In this document: piece after piece, positions 1-8,700 of the stretch
How the letters are laid out: every line of letters starts with the position of its first letter
Numbering within the stretch: position 1 is the first letter of the stretch
Assembly: GCF_029873475.1 (NCBI RefSeq)
Contig: NZ_CP123499.1
Span: 682,001 to 746,000, forward strand
Source: Arsenophonus sp. aPb
GTDB lineage: Bacteria; Pseudomonadota; Gammaproteobacteria; Enterobacterales; Enterobacteriaceae
Direction: 5' to 3'
Length of the DNA stretch: 64,000 nt
The notes under the pieces: generated by a model
Database searches by the model: none
The model's input: only the letters and a program-made list of their open reading frames with translations
What the model was told of the DNA's origin: nothing
Made by a program: the position numbers and the translations under genes

Positions 1-1462
1 AGCTGCCTATGTGGCAGTGAACGAATATCGACAGCGGGTCCCTTCTGTGGCCAATTTCTAAGCTGCCTATGTGGCAGTGAACTTACAGCTCGATGTTATG
101 GTGCATCAGCCATATTTCTAAGCTGCCTATGTGGCAGTGAACTTGTATCCCATACGAAATCTGAAGCATCAACGTTTCTAAGCTGCCTATGTGGCAGTGA
201 ACTTTTTAGACTATTTATTACGTCATCTTCTTTTTTTCTAAGCTGCCTATGTGGCAGTGAACCTCTCGAAAATATGTGATGCGTGGTGGATTTATTTCTA
301 AGCTGCCTATGTGGCAGTGAACTTGATTTTTACTGGCCTGCGTTGTCTCACCTTTTTCTAAGCTGCCTATGTGGCAGTGAACAACTCTTACAAACAGAAA
401 AACTCTCAAAACACTTTCTAAGCTGCCTATGTGGCAGTGAACTATCGGTTGTAAGTTAGAATATGCTCGTCAGTTTTCTAAGCTGCCTATGTGGCAGTGA
501 ACGGCTGTTCGGGTACAAATAAGCCCAACTTAACTTTCTAAGCTGCCTATGTGGCAGTGAACATTTTAAACTTGGACTTTGGCCTGATCACAATTTTCTA
601 AGCTGCCTATGTGGCAGTGAACGCGAGACTTGCGACGCCAATTGTTCCTTTTATTTTCTAAGCTGCCTATGTGGCAGTGAACATCAGACTAATGCTAATA
701 TTGGACTGATCACTTTTCTAAGCTGCCTATGTGGCAGTGAACATTAAACATTATTTTAACTTTACCAGACGGATTTTCTAAGCTGCCTATGTGGCAGTGA
801 ACACACCAAGCGCCAACTCTAAATAACTCAAAATTTTCTAAGCTGCCTATGTGGCAGTGAACATCAACGTGAAGTTGCTGATTTGCGTGCTGCCTTTCTA
901 AGCTGCCTATGTGGCAGTGAACTTGATTTCTATTGGCCTGCGCTGAGTCATCTTTTTCTAAGCTGCCTATGTGGCAGTGAACAAGGTTTAACAACATCAC
1001 CGGAAAATTGACTATTTCTAAGCTGCCTATGTGGCAGTGAACGTCAGGGTAATGCCGATGATGATAAAGTTTTTTTTCTAAGCTGCCTATGTGGCAGTGA
1101 ACAATGATCGACAAGACCAGGCACAGAATTCACATTTCTAAGCTGCCTATGTGGCAGTGAACATTTATTGCCAAGGCAATGAAGATGATGATAATTTCTA
1201 AGCTGCCTATGTGGCAGTGAACGTGGACTCGTCAAACGAGATTTGATTTCTATTTTTCTAAGCTGCCTATGTGGCAGTGAACGATCATTCGCAAAACGTC
1301 TACGAAGGGAAGAATTTCTAAGCTGCCTATGTGGCAGTGAACGTTTTTCTCGTGCCAAATTTTGGGATAAATATTTTCTAAGCTGCCTATGTGGCAGTGA
1401 ACCGTAAAATCTCTGTATAACGTGTACCGCCGCGTTTCTAAGCTGCCTATGTGGCAGTGAAC
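1..1462 (-). CRISPR. Type I-F CRISPR array, 25 repeats, 24 complete spacers
   Basis: A strict 60-bp period runs from the window edge: a 28-bp repeat plus a 32-bp spacer. On the minus strand the repeat begins GTTCACTGCC, has the hairpin CTGCC-ACATA-GGCAG and ends CTTAGAAA, which is the type I-F repeat. The first copy is cut by the window edge (22 of 28 bases); the other 24 copies are complete, and all 25 are identical where visible. All spacers are exactly 32 nt. Transcription should run on the minus strand from the leader at 1463-1592, so spacers near 1434 are the youngest. The array may continue left of the window. Short open frames across it are artefacts of the in-phase repeat. Confidence 0.99.
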
Positions 1463-1592
1463 AATAGCATAAATCAAAATAAATAAGTTGCAACAAGAAG
1501 TTAGATAAAAAACAGCATTTTACCCTTCTATTTTTATATTTGCTACAACTTATTGTTTTATAACTATATTTTTAAAGAGCGAAAATTAAAGG
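1463..1592 (-). promoter_or_regulatory. CRISPR leader
   Basis: AT-rich 130-bp stretch between the end of cas6f and the first repeat, the usual leader position in type I-F loci. It contains an 8-bp inverted repeat, ATAAGTTG at 1483-1490 and CAACTTAT at 1546-1553. An IHF-like AATCAA half site lies at 1472-1477, but no full IHF consensus is visible. Assignment rests on position and composition. Confidence 0.75.
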
Positions 1593-2228
1593 TCAAAAAT
1601 GGGGTACAGTAGCAATTGATTCCTGGTTGGACATAGACTGACTTAATCCATAGCAGGTAAATGTGCCATTTTGCGCCTCTGATCTTTCTATCCGTTTAAT
1701 AAATAATGGAAATTGACTATGCTTTCCTGTTTGTTGCTTGGTTTGTTGGCTGTCTAACCAAATAAAAGGTAAGTCACTTTGCTTTTGTGGTCGGGTTTTC
1801 TCCAGTTGTTTTAAACACTCTATTAATGGTTTGCCGGTTTTGGCCGACCAGCGTTGTGCTTTACTGAGCATCGCCTGTTTAATGCGATTTTCACCTTTAA
1901 TATGTTGACGGATATAGCTGACAGGTTTTACTTGCAATGGCACCGCTTGAATCGATTTAATATGGACATAGTCGGAAAATCGGGCTAGCCATTGCTCAAT
2001 ATGCAGTTGGTTTAGCTGCTCTCTTTCTGCCGCCAATAAACGTAATTTTTTGCCTAATTGGAAAGTGGAACAAGCGTACTCAGGAAAGGCAACCGCGATT
2101 GCGCTTTGAGTCTGATTAACTTTATTGTCCACTAAGGCAATATGCAGTTGTTGATAAATTTTCTGCCACAAGAAACCAAGGCTAATATCGGGATCGGGCA
2201 ATAAAGTGATTTCCTGATAGTAGTTCAT
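1593..2228 (-). CDS. cas6f: Cas6f/Csy4 CRISPR RNA endoribonuclease
   Basis: Processes type I-F precursor crRNA by cutting 3' of the repeat hairpin and stays bound to the 3' handle in the Csy complex. The 211-residue product has the family length, carries His29 at the position of the catalytic histidine of Pseudomonas Csy4, and ends in the family-typical TVP-x-F tail (ATVPHF). An AGGTGG ribosome site lies just upstream of the ATG at 2228. It is the last gene of the csy1-2-3-4 operon, eight bases after cas7f, and is followed directly by the leader and array. Confidence 0.96.
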   Translation of the reverse strand: MNYYQEITLLPDPDISLGFLWQKIYQQLHIALVDNKVNQTQSAIAVAFPEYACSTFQLGKKLRLLAAEREQLNQLHIEQWLARFSDYVHIKSIQAVPLQVKPVSYIRQHIKGENRIKQAMLSKAQRWSAKTGKPLIECLKQLEKTRPQKQSDLPFIWLDSQQTKQQTGKHSQFPLFIKRIERSEAQNGTFTCYGLSQSMSNQESIATVPHF

Positions 2229-2236
2229 AGCCCACC

Positions 2237-3322
2237 TTATTTTTCACTTTCACCAAAAACACCGCCGCGGATTAATACGGCCATGACATAATGCTCATCT
2301 TCAGTATTGTCTAATTTGCTGCCGCGGGCCCATTTATCAAAATGGCTGTAAAAGTCCTGCTTCTCTTTCGGCGTTCTGTAAGCAATACCTAAATTGGTAA
2401 CTGCACCATAGGGCTCGATAGCAATTGCGCCGGCGCTACGTTCAGGATCTTGGTAGGCGGGATACCAGGTGTCGATTGAGCGCAATGCGTTACCGATTTT
2501 TTGTGAGTGCATAGCCGCGTGCCTAATAACATTGGGTTCAACTTCCGGGCTTGCGCTAGCGCCTTCGTGCCTAGCCGCAGGCCTATTGACATGATAAAGG
2601 ACTTTACTTTTTTTACTTTTTCCTTTGTCGAGTATTAGTTCTTCACTAGGATAGACTTCTTGTGCTCTGCCTAATAATGCATAAGTGGTGATGTTTAATA
2701 GCAGTGCGTCATTTTTACTGGACAGGGTGGCAGCGATTTTATTACCTAACTCATTGATGGCTGTATCTTGTTGTTCAAAATCACGGATACTGTATTGAGT
2801 GGCATCAAATGTCCACTGCTGTTCCTGTCCTTGGCTTAATACACTAACCTGGACTTCTATTTTTTCAGCGCCCACTCGATTACGCCATAGAAAACGGGCA
2901 TTGGCGATATTATGTGCATAGCGGCGGCCAAGTTCTTGGCATCCTTCCCGCTCAATATAGTCGGTTGCCGCTTGTTCATAGCTTTGTTTAAAATTGGCAT
3001 TATTACAGGCTGAAGGATATTGTACACCGCCTAGTATTTTGAGAGTAAATTGATGTTTTAAGGTGTCCTGATCGGTACCGAGTGCACAAGCATCAACGGT
3101 TTGTAGATTGGCTTTTTCAACTTCAGCATTAAGCTTCATCGGGTCATTTTGTACCGCACCTTTTAAACGATTTGAAATTGTGCCACGTACCGATTTTTCC
3201 TGTAATGTTAAAGGGAAAGCCTCTTTTTTATTGTCCCAGCATGTGCCATAGAAATAACCGTCAGAGGGCACTAATTTTTTTTCAAATGCTAATACGGAAG
3301 TCAAGTCATTATTTTTCGCCAT
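2237..3322 (-). CDS. cas7f: Cas7f/Csy3 backbone subunit of the Csy complex
   Basis: Forms the helical backbone (normally six copies) that coats the crRNA spacer in the type I-F surveillance complex. Recognised from overall sequence (N-terminus MAKNNDLTSVLAFEKKLVPS, internal VNRPAARHEGASASPE). I place the start at 3322 (361 residues). An in-frame ATG at 3337 is rejected because its bases form part of the GGAG ribosome site serving the 3322 start. It lies between cas5f and cas6f with short gaps, so it is probably co-transcribed with both. Confidence 0.95.
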   Translation of the reverse strand: MAKNNDLTSVLAFEKKLVPSDGYFYGTCWDNKKEAFPLTLQEKSVRGTISNRLKGAVQNDPMKLNAEVEKANLQTVDACALGTDQDTLKHQFTLKILGGVQYPSACNNANFKQSYEQAATDYIEREGCQELGRRYAHNIANARFLWRNRVGAEKIEVQVSVLSQGQEQQWTFDATQYSIRDFEQQDTAINELGNKIAATLSSKNDALLLNITTYALLGRAQEVYPSEELILDKGKSKKSKVLYHVNRPAARHEGASASPEVEPNVIRHAAMHSQKIGNALRSIDTWYPAYQDPERSAGAIAIEPYGAVTNLGIAYRTPKEKQDFYSHFDKWARGSKLDNTEDEHYVMAVLIRGGVFGESEK

Positions 3323-3345
3323 TTTATGTTTCTCCATTAATTAAA

Positions 3346-4251
3346 TTAGTTTTGCTTGTCTTGCTGACATAAATAGAGGTTATTTTCTGTATCAGTGGCG
3401 TAATACCAAAAGCTGTCAGCTAGCTGTTCCAAACGATGTACCATTTTGAATTCCCCCAATGTGACAATGCTTTCGGCAAATCGGTGTGGCGTATCAGGGT
3501 CACGTTGATTTTGTGCTTTTGCTAAGCTGGATATACCATGGAAACCTGTCGCAATCGGTACAATCCATCCTGCTGTTTTACGTTTGCTGTACCATTCAAT
3601 TTGGCCATTTTGCTGTTTTTCACACTGGTGATGTACGGTCAGATAATCGAGTAGGGCATCAATAGCATCTTTCCCGGCCTCCATAGCCTCTTTCATCAAT
3701 TCACGGCGTTCAATCAAGACGTAGCCGGGCATCAAACTACTTTTTAATTGACGTTTTTCTTTATCATTGTCATCGTCGTCGTCAACAGTCCATATTTGCG
3801 GATTTGCAAAGGCTAAAATATCGCCACCGGCAATTTTCATGGTGAGTAGTAATTGGCTGATTTTATCTAGCTGTTGTTGGTTTAATGGCTGTTGTTCCCC
3901 TTGTTCCATATTTTCATATTCAATTAATAAAGAGACGTCCAGATGGCAGCGTGCTTCTTCAATAAATGAAGCGCGTGAGCCGTCTTTTTCCAGGGGATTG
4001 GCGGTACCGATAATCGATTGAACGAAATCACCAGCGCCTTTATAGGTTTGCAGATCACATGCATGGCTAATAACCGCAGTTGACCAAAATTTCAGTGTCG
4101 GATAGCCATGCTGATTGAGTTTGCGTTGTAAAGCGTGGCTGAAACCCAGCCAGGCGGTCATAGCCGGGAAACCGATAGTAAATGGGCTGGATAGCGCATT
4201 AGCATTATGGATCCGAAGATGGGGTAGATGTAACAGGCTAATTGTGCTCAC
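3346..4251 (-). CDS. cas5f: Cas5f/Csy2 subunit of the Csy complex
   Basis: Pairs with Csy1 at the 5' handle of the crRNA and helps form the tail of the I-F complex. 301 residues with the family-typical N-terminal sequence (LLHLPHLRIHNANALSSPFTIGFPA). The start codon is GTG at 4251, overlapping the TGA of csy1 by four bases (GTGA), with AAGGAG upstream inside the csy1 coding end, so the two proteins are probably translationally coupled. Family assignment is from sequence and operon position. Confidence 0.94.
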   Translation of the reverse strand: MSTISLLHLPHLRIHNANALSSPFTIGFPAMTAWLGFSHALQRKLNQHGYPTLKFWSTAVISHACDLQTYKGAGDFVQSIIGTANPLEKDGSRASFIEEARCHLDVSLLIEYENMEQGEQQPLNQQQLDKISQLLLTMKIAGGDILAFANPQIWTVDDDDDNDKEKRQLKSSLMPGYVLIERRELMKEAMEAGKDAIDALLDYLTVHHQCEKQQNGQIEWYSKRKTAGWIVPIATGFHGISSLAKAQNQRDPDTPHRFAESIVTLGEFKMVHRLEQLADSFWYYATDTENNLYLCQQDKQN

Positions 4252-5525
4252 CTTAGTGACTCCTTATTATTTTCAACGACCAATTGGATTATTTTTTTTA
4301 ATTCAGCATCACCTAACTGAATGTATTTTTTTTCAATGATTTTTTGGTAGCTAGAAATAAATTGGCGAGCGAGTACTTCAATTAGGTAAGTTAACCAATC
4401 ATTAGTTTGATTGCGTTCATCTTGCCGATTAGGAAAAAGCCAGATTTTTTGATAATCGGGTAGGTTTTCCGGTAATTTAATATTATTTTCGCTAAATTTC
4501 TGACGAATGTGATACATGATTAAAATAATATGCTCGATATACTCTTGTATATAACTATCTCGCTGGTTGCGTAAATTTATATTGTTTTTATCTATATGTA
4601 GGAAACAATGAAATGCCTGAAAGGTTTCTTTTATATGAAAAGGATTGAAGGTATCAGTAAAAAAATTGTGTTGTGGCAAGCGTAGTGTGCGAGTTTGCAG
4701 GGTAGGTGGCAGAGATAACAGCAAGTGGGCTTTACCGCCGTTTTGGCTGCTTAGCATTGAGGCATTTTGTGGTTTGGTACCACCAAAACTCATGGTAGTA
4801 ATACCATAGATTTCGCTAAAGCCATGCTCACTATATTCGTTTTTGCTTTTTAACTGTCGTGCTGCTTTGTTTTCTTCCGCAAAGCGCAGCTGGTCGATAC
4901 GCTGACGTAATTCAAATAAGTAACACGATGGTGTTAATAGCGATAATAGGTGATATCCATCGTCAATTGGGAAGTAGATCTGTTTTATTTTGGAACTGGT
5001 TGATGGCTTTGGGTGCTGAGCTTTAATGGCTAATAGGTCAGTTCTAAGGGTATTATAATCATGGCCATCGATTGATAACAGTGATTTGGCTAAATCCGTT
5101 TCATTTTCAATATGCTCAAGTAATGATGCTCCATCAGCTAATTTAAGCCGAAGAAAATTCTCAATACCCATTTCTGCGGCATTACCAACTGAATCAATAG
5201 TTTTATATACCACATTACCTGAGCGTAAAAAACCGTCATTTTGCCTTTTTCCCGAGTAGATAATTGGTGTGACAAAAGTTTGGTTTTTTAGATTTTTTTT
5301 ACCTATGCCGGTAGCGGTATGAGTAAATGTACTGGGGTGGGTGGTTAATGCTCGACTATTTATTTTAGCAGCTCGTTCAGGTAGCCAGTTTGCTAAACTA
5401 AAAACTCTTTCACATTCTTGCCTTTTTGTATTGATTTGTTCTTCATTGTCGGAGGATTTAAGATTTTTTTTAAGCCATTCTGCTTTGCGTACAGTAAAAA
5501 AGGCTTCTATTGCTGGATCTAACAT
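4248..5525 (-). CDS. cas8f: Cas8f/Csy1 large subunit (PAM recognition)
   Basis: Large subunit of the type I-F Csy complex; in this family it reads the double-stranded CC PAM and contacts the 5' handle. 425 residues, slightly below the usual size, and a complete frame. It is first in the csy operon and has its own upstream region with a predicted promoter (TATAAT on the minus strand at 5594-5599). That promoter is overlapped by a protospacer matching the mini-array guide described at 5682-5757, so expression may be under Csy self-control. Confidence 0.94.
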   Translation of the reverse strand: MLDPAIEAFFTVRKAEWLKKNLKSSDNEEQINTKRQECERVFSLANWLPERAAKINSRALTTHPSTFTHTATGIGKKNLKNQTFVTPIIYSGKRQNDGFLRSGNVVYKTIDSVGNAAEMGIENFLRLKLADGASLLEHIENETDLAKSLLSIDGHDYNTLRTDLLAIKAQHPKPSTSSKIKQIYFPIDDGYHLLSLLTPSCYLFELRQRIDQLRFAEENKAARQLKSKNEYSEHGFSEIYGITTMSFGGTKPQNASMLSSQNGGKAHLLLSLPPTLQTRTLRLPQHNFFTDTFNPFHIKETFQAFHCFLHIDKNNINLRNQRDSYIQEYIEHIILIMYHIRQKFSENNIKLPENLPDYQKIWLFPNRQDERNQTNDWLTYLIEVLARQFISSYQKIIEKKYIQLGDAELKKIIQLVVENNKESLR

Positions 5526-5591
5526 ATCGCTACTTGTCCTTTTGTTTTTCGATATTTTATTAATTTAACCTAATAAAAAATCAATATCAAC

Positions 5592-5613
5592 CCATTATAT
5601 TTTTAATATTAAA
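5592..5613 (+). promoter_or_regulatory. Protospacer with CC PAM matching the mini-array guide
   Basis: CC at 5592-5593 is followed by 20 bases (5594-5613) that match the pseudo-spacer at 5710-5729 at 18 of 20 positions. The two mismatches fall at guide positions 6 and 12. In type I complexes every sixth guide base is flipped out and unread, so pairing in the complex should be uninterrupted. The site covers the -10 hexamer and part of the spacer of the predicted csy promoter. The sequence match is direct observation; repression is inference. Confidence 0.75.
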
Positions 5614-5624
5614 AATTTTGTGAA
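5594..5624 (-). promoter_or_regulatory. Predicted promoter of the csy operon
   Basis: On the minus strand a perfect TATAAT (5599 to 5594) is preceded by TTCACA (5624 to 5619) with a 19-bp spacer. The spacing is longer than ideal, so the -35 call is weak, but the -10 is a consensus match in the right place, about 70 bp from the cas8f start. The same bases, read on the plus strand, form the protospacer of the mini-array guide. Confidence 0.6.
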
Positions 5625-5650
5625 TGCAAATATCAGAGAATAAGATCAAA

Positions 5651-5679
5651 GTGACTGCAATCCTGTAGAATGTTAAAAT
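5651..5679 (+). promoter_or_regulatory. Predicted promoter of the mini-array RNA
   Basis: On the plus strand GTGACT (5651-5656) and TAAAAT (5674-5679) are separated by 17 bp. Initiation about seven bases downstream would start the transcript inside the first degenerate repeat, just ahead of its hairpin. Both hexamers are imperfect. Confidence 0.5.
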
Positions 5680-5681
5680 GT

Positions 5682-5757
5682 AGTTTCTGCCATATAGGTA
5701 GCTTAGAAAATTATTTTTTTCATATTAAATTTTACTGCCACACAGGCAGCCGACTGA
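5682..5757 (+). ncRNA. creR: Degenerate two-repeat mini-CRISPR, CreR-like cas-regulating guide RNA
   Basis: Two diverged copies of the array repeat lie in the gap between cas8f and cas2-3, on the strand opposite to the main array. Copy one (5682-5709) matches the repeat at 22 of 28 positions and keeps the CTGCC/GGTAG hairpin (one G-U pair) and the exact 8-nt handle CTTAGAAA. Copy two (5730-5757) keeps CTGCC-ACACA-GGCAG. Between them is a 20-nt pseudo-spacer (5710-5729) instead of 32 nt. Cas6f should therefore still release a small crRNA. Its guide matches the predicted csy promoter beside a CC PAM. CreR RNAs that repress cas promoters this way are known in other CRISPR types; the role here is inferred. 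A fossil array remnant is the alternative. Confidence 0.75.
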
Positions 5758-5777
5758 CTGGCTTATGCCAGTCAGTC
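5752..5777. terminator. 11-bp perfect hairpin after the mini-array and at the cas2-3 stop
   Basis: GACTGACTGGC and GCCAGTCAGTC flank a 4-base loop. It ends the mini-array transcript region on the plus strand and overlaps the cas2-3 stop codon on the minus strand. Neither side has a clean U-run, so it may stabilise RNA ends rather than terminate by itself. Confidence 0.45.
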
Positions 5778-8700
5778 AACCACTTTCTCCAATCCCCATT
5801 GATCGTTGTAATGATAAGTACAGTGCTCATTATCCCAATGAGTAAAAGTAATTTCGCCAAAAATGTATGAGTTGCCGGGAATTTGTTCGTTTTCCTGTTG
5901 TCGTTGATTGATTAACTCGACGTAATCTCGCACCAGCCATAATTTTTGTAGCAAATGTTCTGCTAAAGGTTTTGGTTTGATGCCAAATAGATGTTCAACT
6001 GGTACCCAACCACTCTGTTTATCATACAGTTGAAAAACCGGTCGTTGATTTTCTTTAATCTCCATCAGGTATAGTTGGGTTGAAGGCGCGCTACTACGAA
6101 ATCGGTTCCAGTATTGTGGTAGTCCGGTCATCCACCAACAACCACTGGTGTAACCCCATAGCTGATCAGACGTTTTTCCTGTTGTTGGCTGATTTATTAA
6201 TCTACCTCTGAGCATAACCGGTACCACATTTTTTTTCGCTGGAAAGATATATTGGCAGCCAAGTGTTTGAGAAATAACATGGTGCTCCAAATCAGCCAGC
6301 CTATTTTTAGGCTGTAACTCGGTTGGCTTTTGGATGCGCAGTGTGGCATCGACTGTGGCGCGTAATTGGTTTTCGTCGACTAATTGCGTTAGATCATGAG
6401 TTGCTAAAGTATATTTTGCGGCGGTTTCATAACCCGGCTGCGAAAATACTTGCTGATTTTTACCCTGATAGCCTTTCCAGTTGTATTGTAGTAGGGTTAT
6501 ATTGGGTTGTTTAACCGCGGTTTCACGATGGCGGCGCACCCGTCCGGCTAATTGGATCAGCGAACGGTAGGAGGAAGGTTCAATCACTGCCCAATCAAAA
6601 TCATGATCGCGGCCGACTTCTTCTACTGGTGTGGCGACTAGAATAAAGATCAACTGTTTTGCTTTGGTCTGATTAAGGTGGTTACGGATCACTGGGTCAT
6701 TCAGTGCGGCGGGTGCTTCTCCCGGCTCTTCCTTGCGTTTAAGTACCGCATCAAGATGTTTTTCCTGTGCATGGCGCAATAACAGTACTTGTTGGCTGTG
6801 ATAGGCCATGGCCCGAATATCGACCTCTTGCGGCCAAATGGCTTCCAATAAGAAACGGGTTAACTGAATACATGGCTGAATATTTGCCATCCGTACAACA
6901 CCAAAAGAGACATTAATACCGGTGAGCTTGTCAGGGAAACTGTGCTGTTGGTGTTGAGCAATAATTGCTTGCTGAATAGCCTGAAAGTAGCTTTTTTGCT
7001 GATCAGTATCATTTTTATCACGTGGCAATGGCAAAATTGTTGCTTTGCGTCTTGCTGGTTTTTCCGCCAGCCGCTCAGTTCGTTTTTGGATAAATGTCTG
7101 ATGTTCAGCTTGATAGTATTGCGCAGTTTGTTCACTGTTATTGAGGGTGGCAAGGTGGGCGGTAAATTCATCGACCCAGACGCAACCAACCTGATGATTA
7201 AGATGTCGGCTAGTGGCATGCAGATACCAGCCTTGCTGATAGGCATGGAAAAAACTTAATGCCAGATCTGGTGGTATAGTGGCTGATGAGATCATCACTT
7301 TGCGCCCCAACATACCGGCCAGATGAATTAATCGGCCAATAGCGACCAGATCTTCGCCCATAAAATCATCAACTTCATCGATTACTAAATCGGAGGACAT
7401 TAATCTTAGACAGGGCAGAATATAGCGTCCACCACGTGTGGTCTCGGTTGCGGCCATGATATGGTCGATGGTACAAGCTAACACTGGCGCATAGAGTAGA
7501 GCGCGATCTTTTGCGCGTCTTAACACAGTGGTCAGCTCTTCTTCTGGCAGAATTCCTTGCCAGGCGTCATCTTGCCAGCGTAATTCGTCGTCACCATCGA
7601 ATAAATTTTCCACAGATGCTGAGCCCGTTGCCTCATAATCCGTTTCTTGCTCTTCATTTTTCGGCGCTAGTTCATCTTGATGCAACTGTTGGATCGCTTG
7701 CGAGCCGATTAAGACCGCTAATTGGCTATTATCGAGCCCGATCCGATCACGGTATTCATCCCCAGTTTGCAATGTCAGTGTACGCAATCCCAATGCGAGT
7801 ATGAAACGTAGACTCTGTTTATCATCCGATAAAGCTTGCATAATTTTGGCGTTGGCCAGCGTTTTACCACAACCGGTACTGGCCATATTGACGATAAAAA
7901 AACCGCTAATATTGTCGTTATTTTCATCGCGATAATGGCTAATTGCCGTTACTGCCTTGTCTTGCCATTGAAAACCTTGTTTGGGATTTTTCTGTGGTTT
8001 TAATTCCTTGATATCACAGGCGACTGGCGGTTCACTTTCAAAAAAAGGCAAATATTCCACTACATTTCTCGCCGCTTCTGTAACATTGAGTAGATGTTCA
8101 TCCAATTTTTGCTTTAATTTTTTACCGCCGTTATTTGGTTCACGTGCAGTGTTGGCATATAAATTAATATTGGTTTGCCAGTTAGGATCGTTATTTTGTG
8201 ATGAGTAATGATGATCGCCCAACATTAAACATAAGCGAGCATGATGAGCAATTAGGCGCCAACTGCCATTTTGCATTGCTTCCAGGAACAGGGGTAACTG
8301 TTGTTTTAAATGGTTGGCCGCTGAACTTAGCGCTGTAAGCCAAGCCGGCGATTGACTGAGTAATCCCTGGGGAAATTCGAAGCACTGACTCACTCGTTGT
8401 TGATATTCTTTTTCATCTTGCCGATTTTCGTATCCCCAGTTTTGTTTCAGCCGCTGCAATAATTGGGCTATCGTGTCACTAGTTTGATCTTTTAAATTGT
8501 TAATTTCCTTATCAACTCGTAGGGAAGGTAACCGGTGATGGGAAACGATTAACCAACTTAATAGTGATGCGGCATCAGGTAGGTGGGTTAACGGTTTTAT
8601 CTCCTGTAGATGACTGTGATGTTCTGTTAGCCAATTCTGTAGCTTTGCTTCATCAATGCGCTGAGTAATCAAGGTGTCAAGCCAGCTTGAATCATGCTGA

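Noticed and set aside
563..714. Spacers 563-594 and 683-714 share TTGG-N-CTGATCAC (12 of 13 bases)
   Set aside because: Similarity stops at once on both sides and no shared reading frame is convincing; could be chance in 24 spacers.
218..1496. Several open frames across the CRISPR array with repeated HCHIGSLE or SLPHRQLR blocks
   Set aside because: They arise because the 60-bp repeat-spacer unit is a multiple of three; no ribosome sites, and the repeat identity explains the repeats in the peptide.
5526..5771. A CreT-type toxin RNA beside the mini-array
   Set aside because: The guide match falls on the cas8f promoter itself and I see no separate small toxin frame or rare-codon RNA in the gap, so a toxin-antitoxin reading is not supported.
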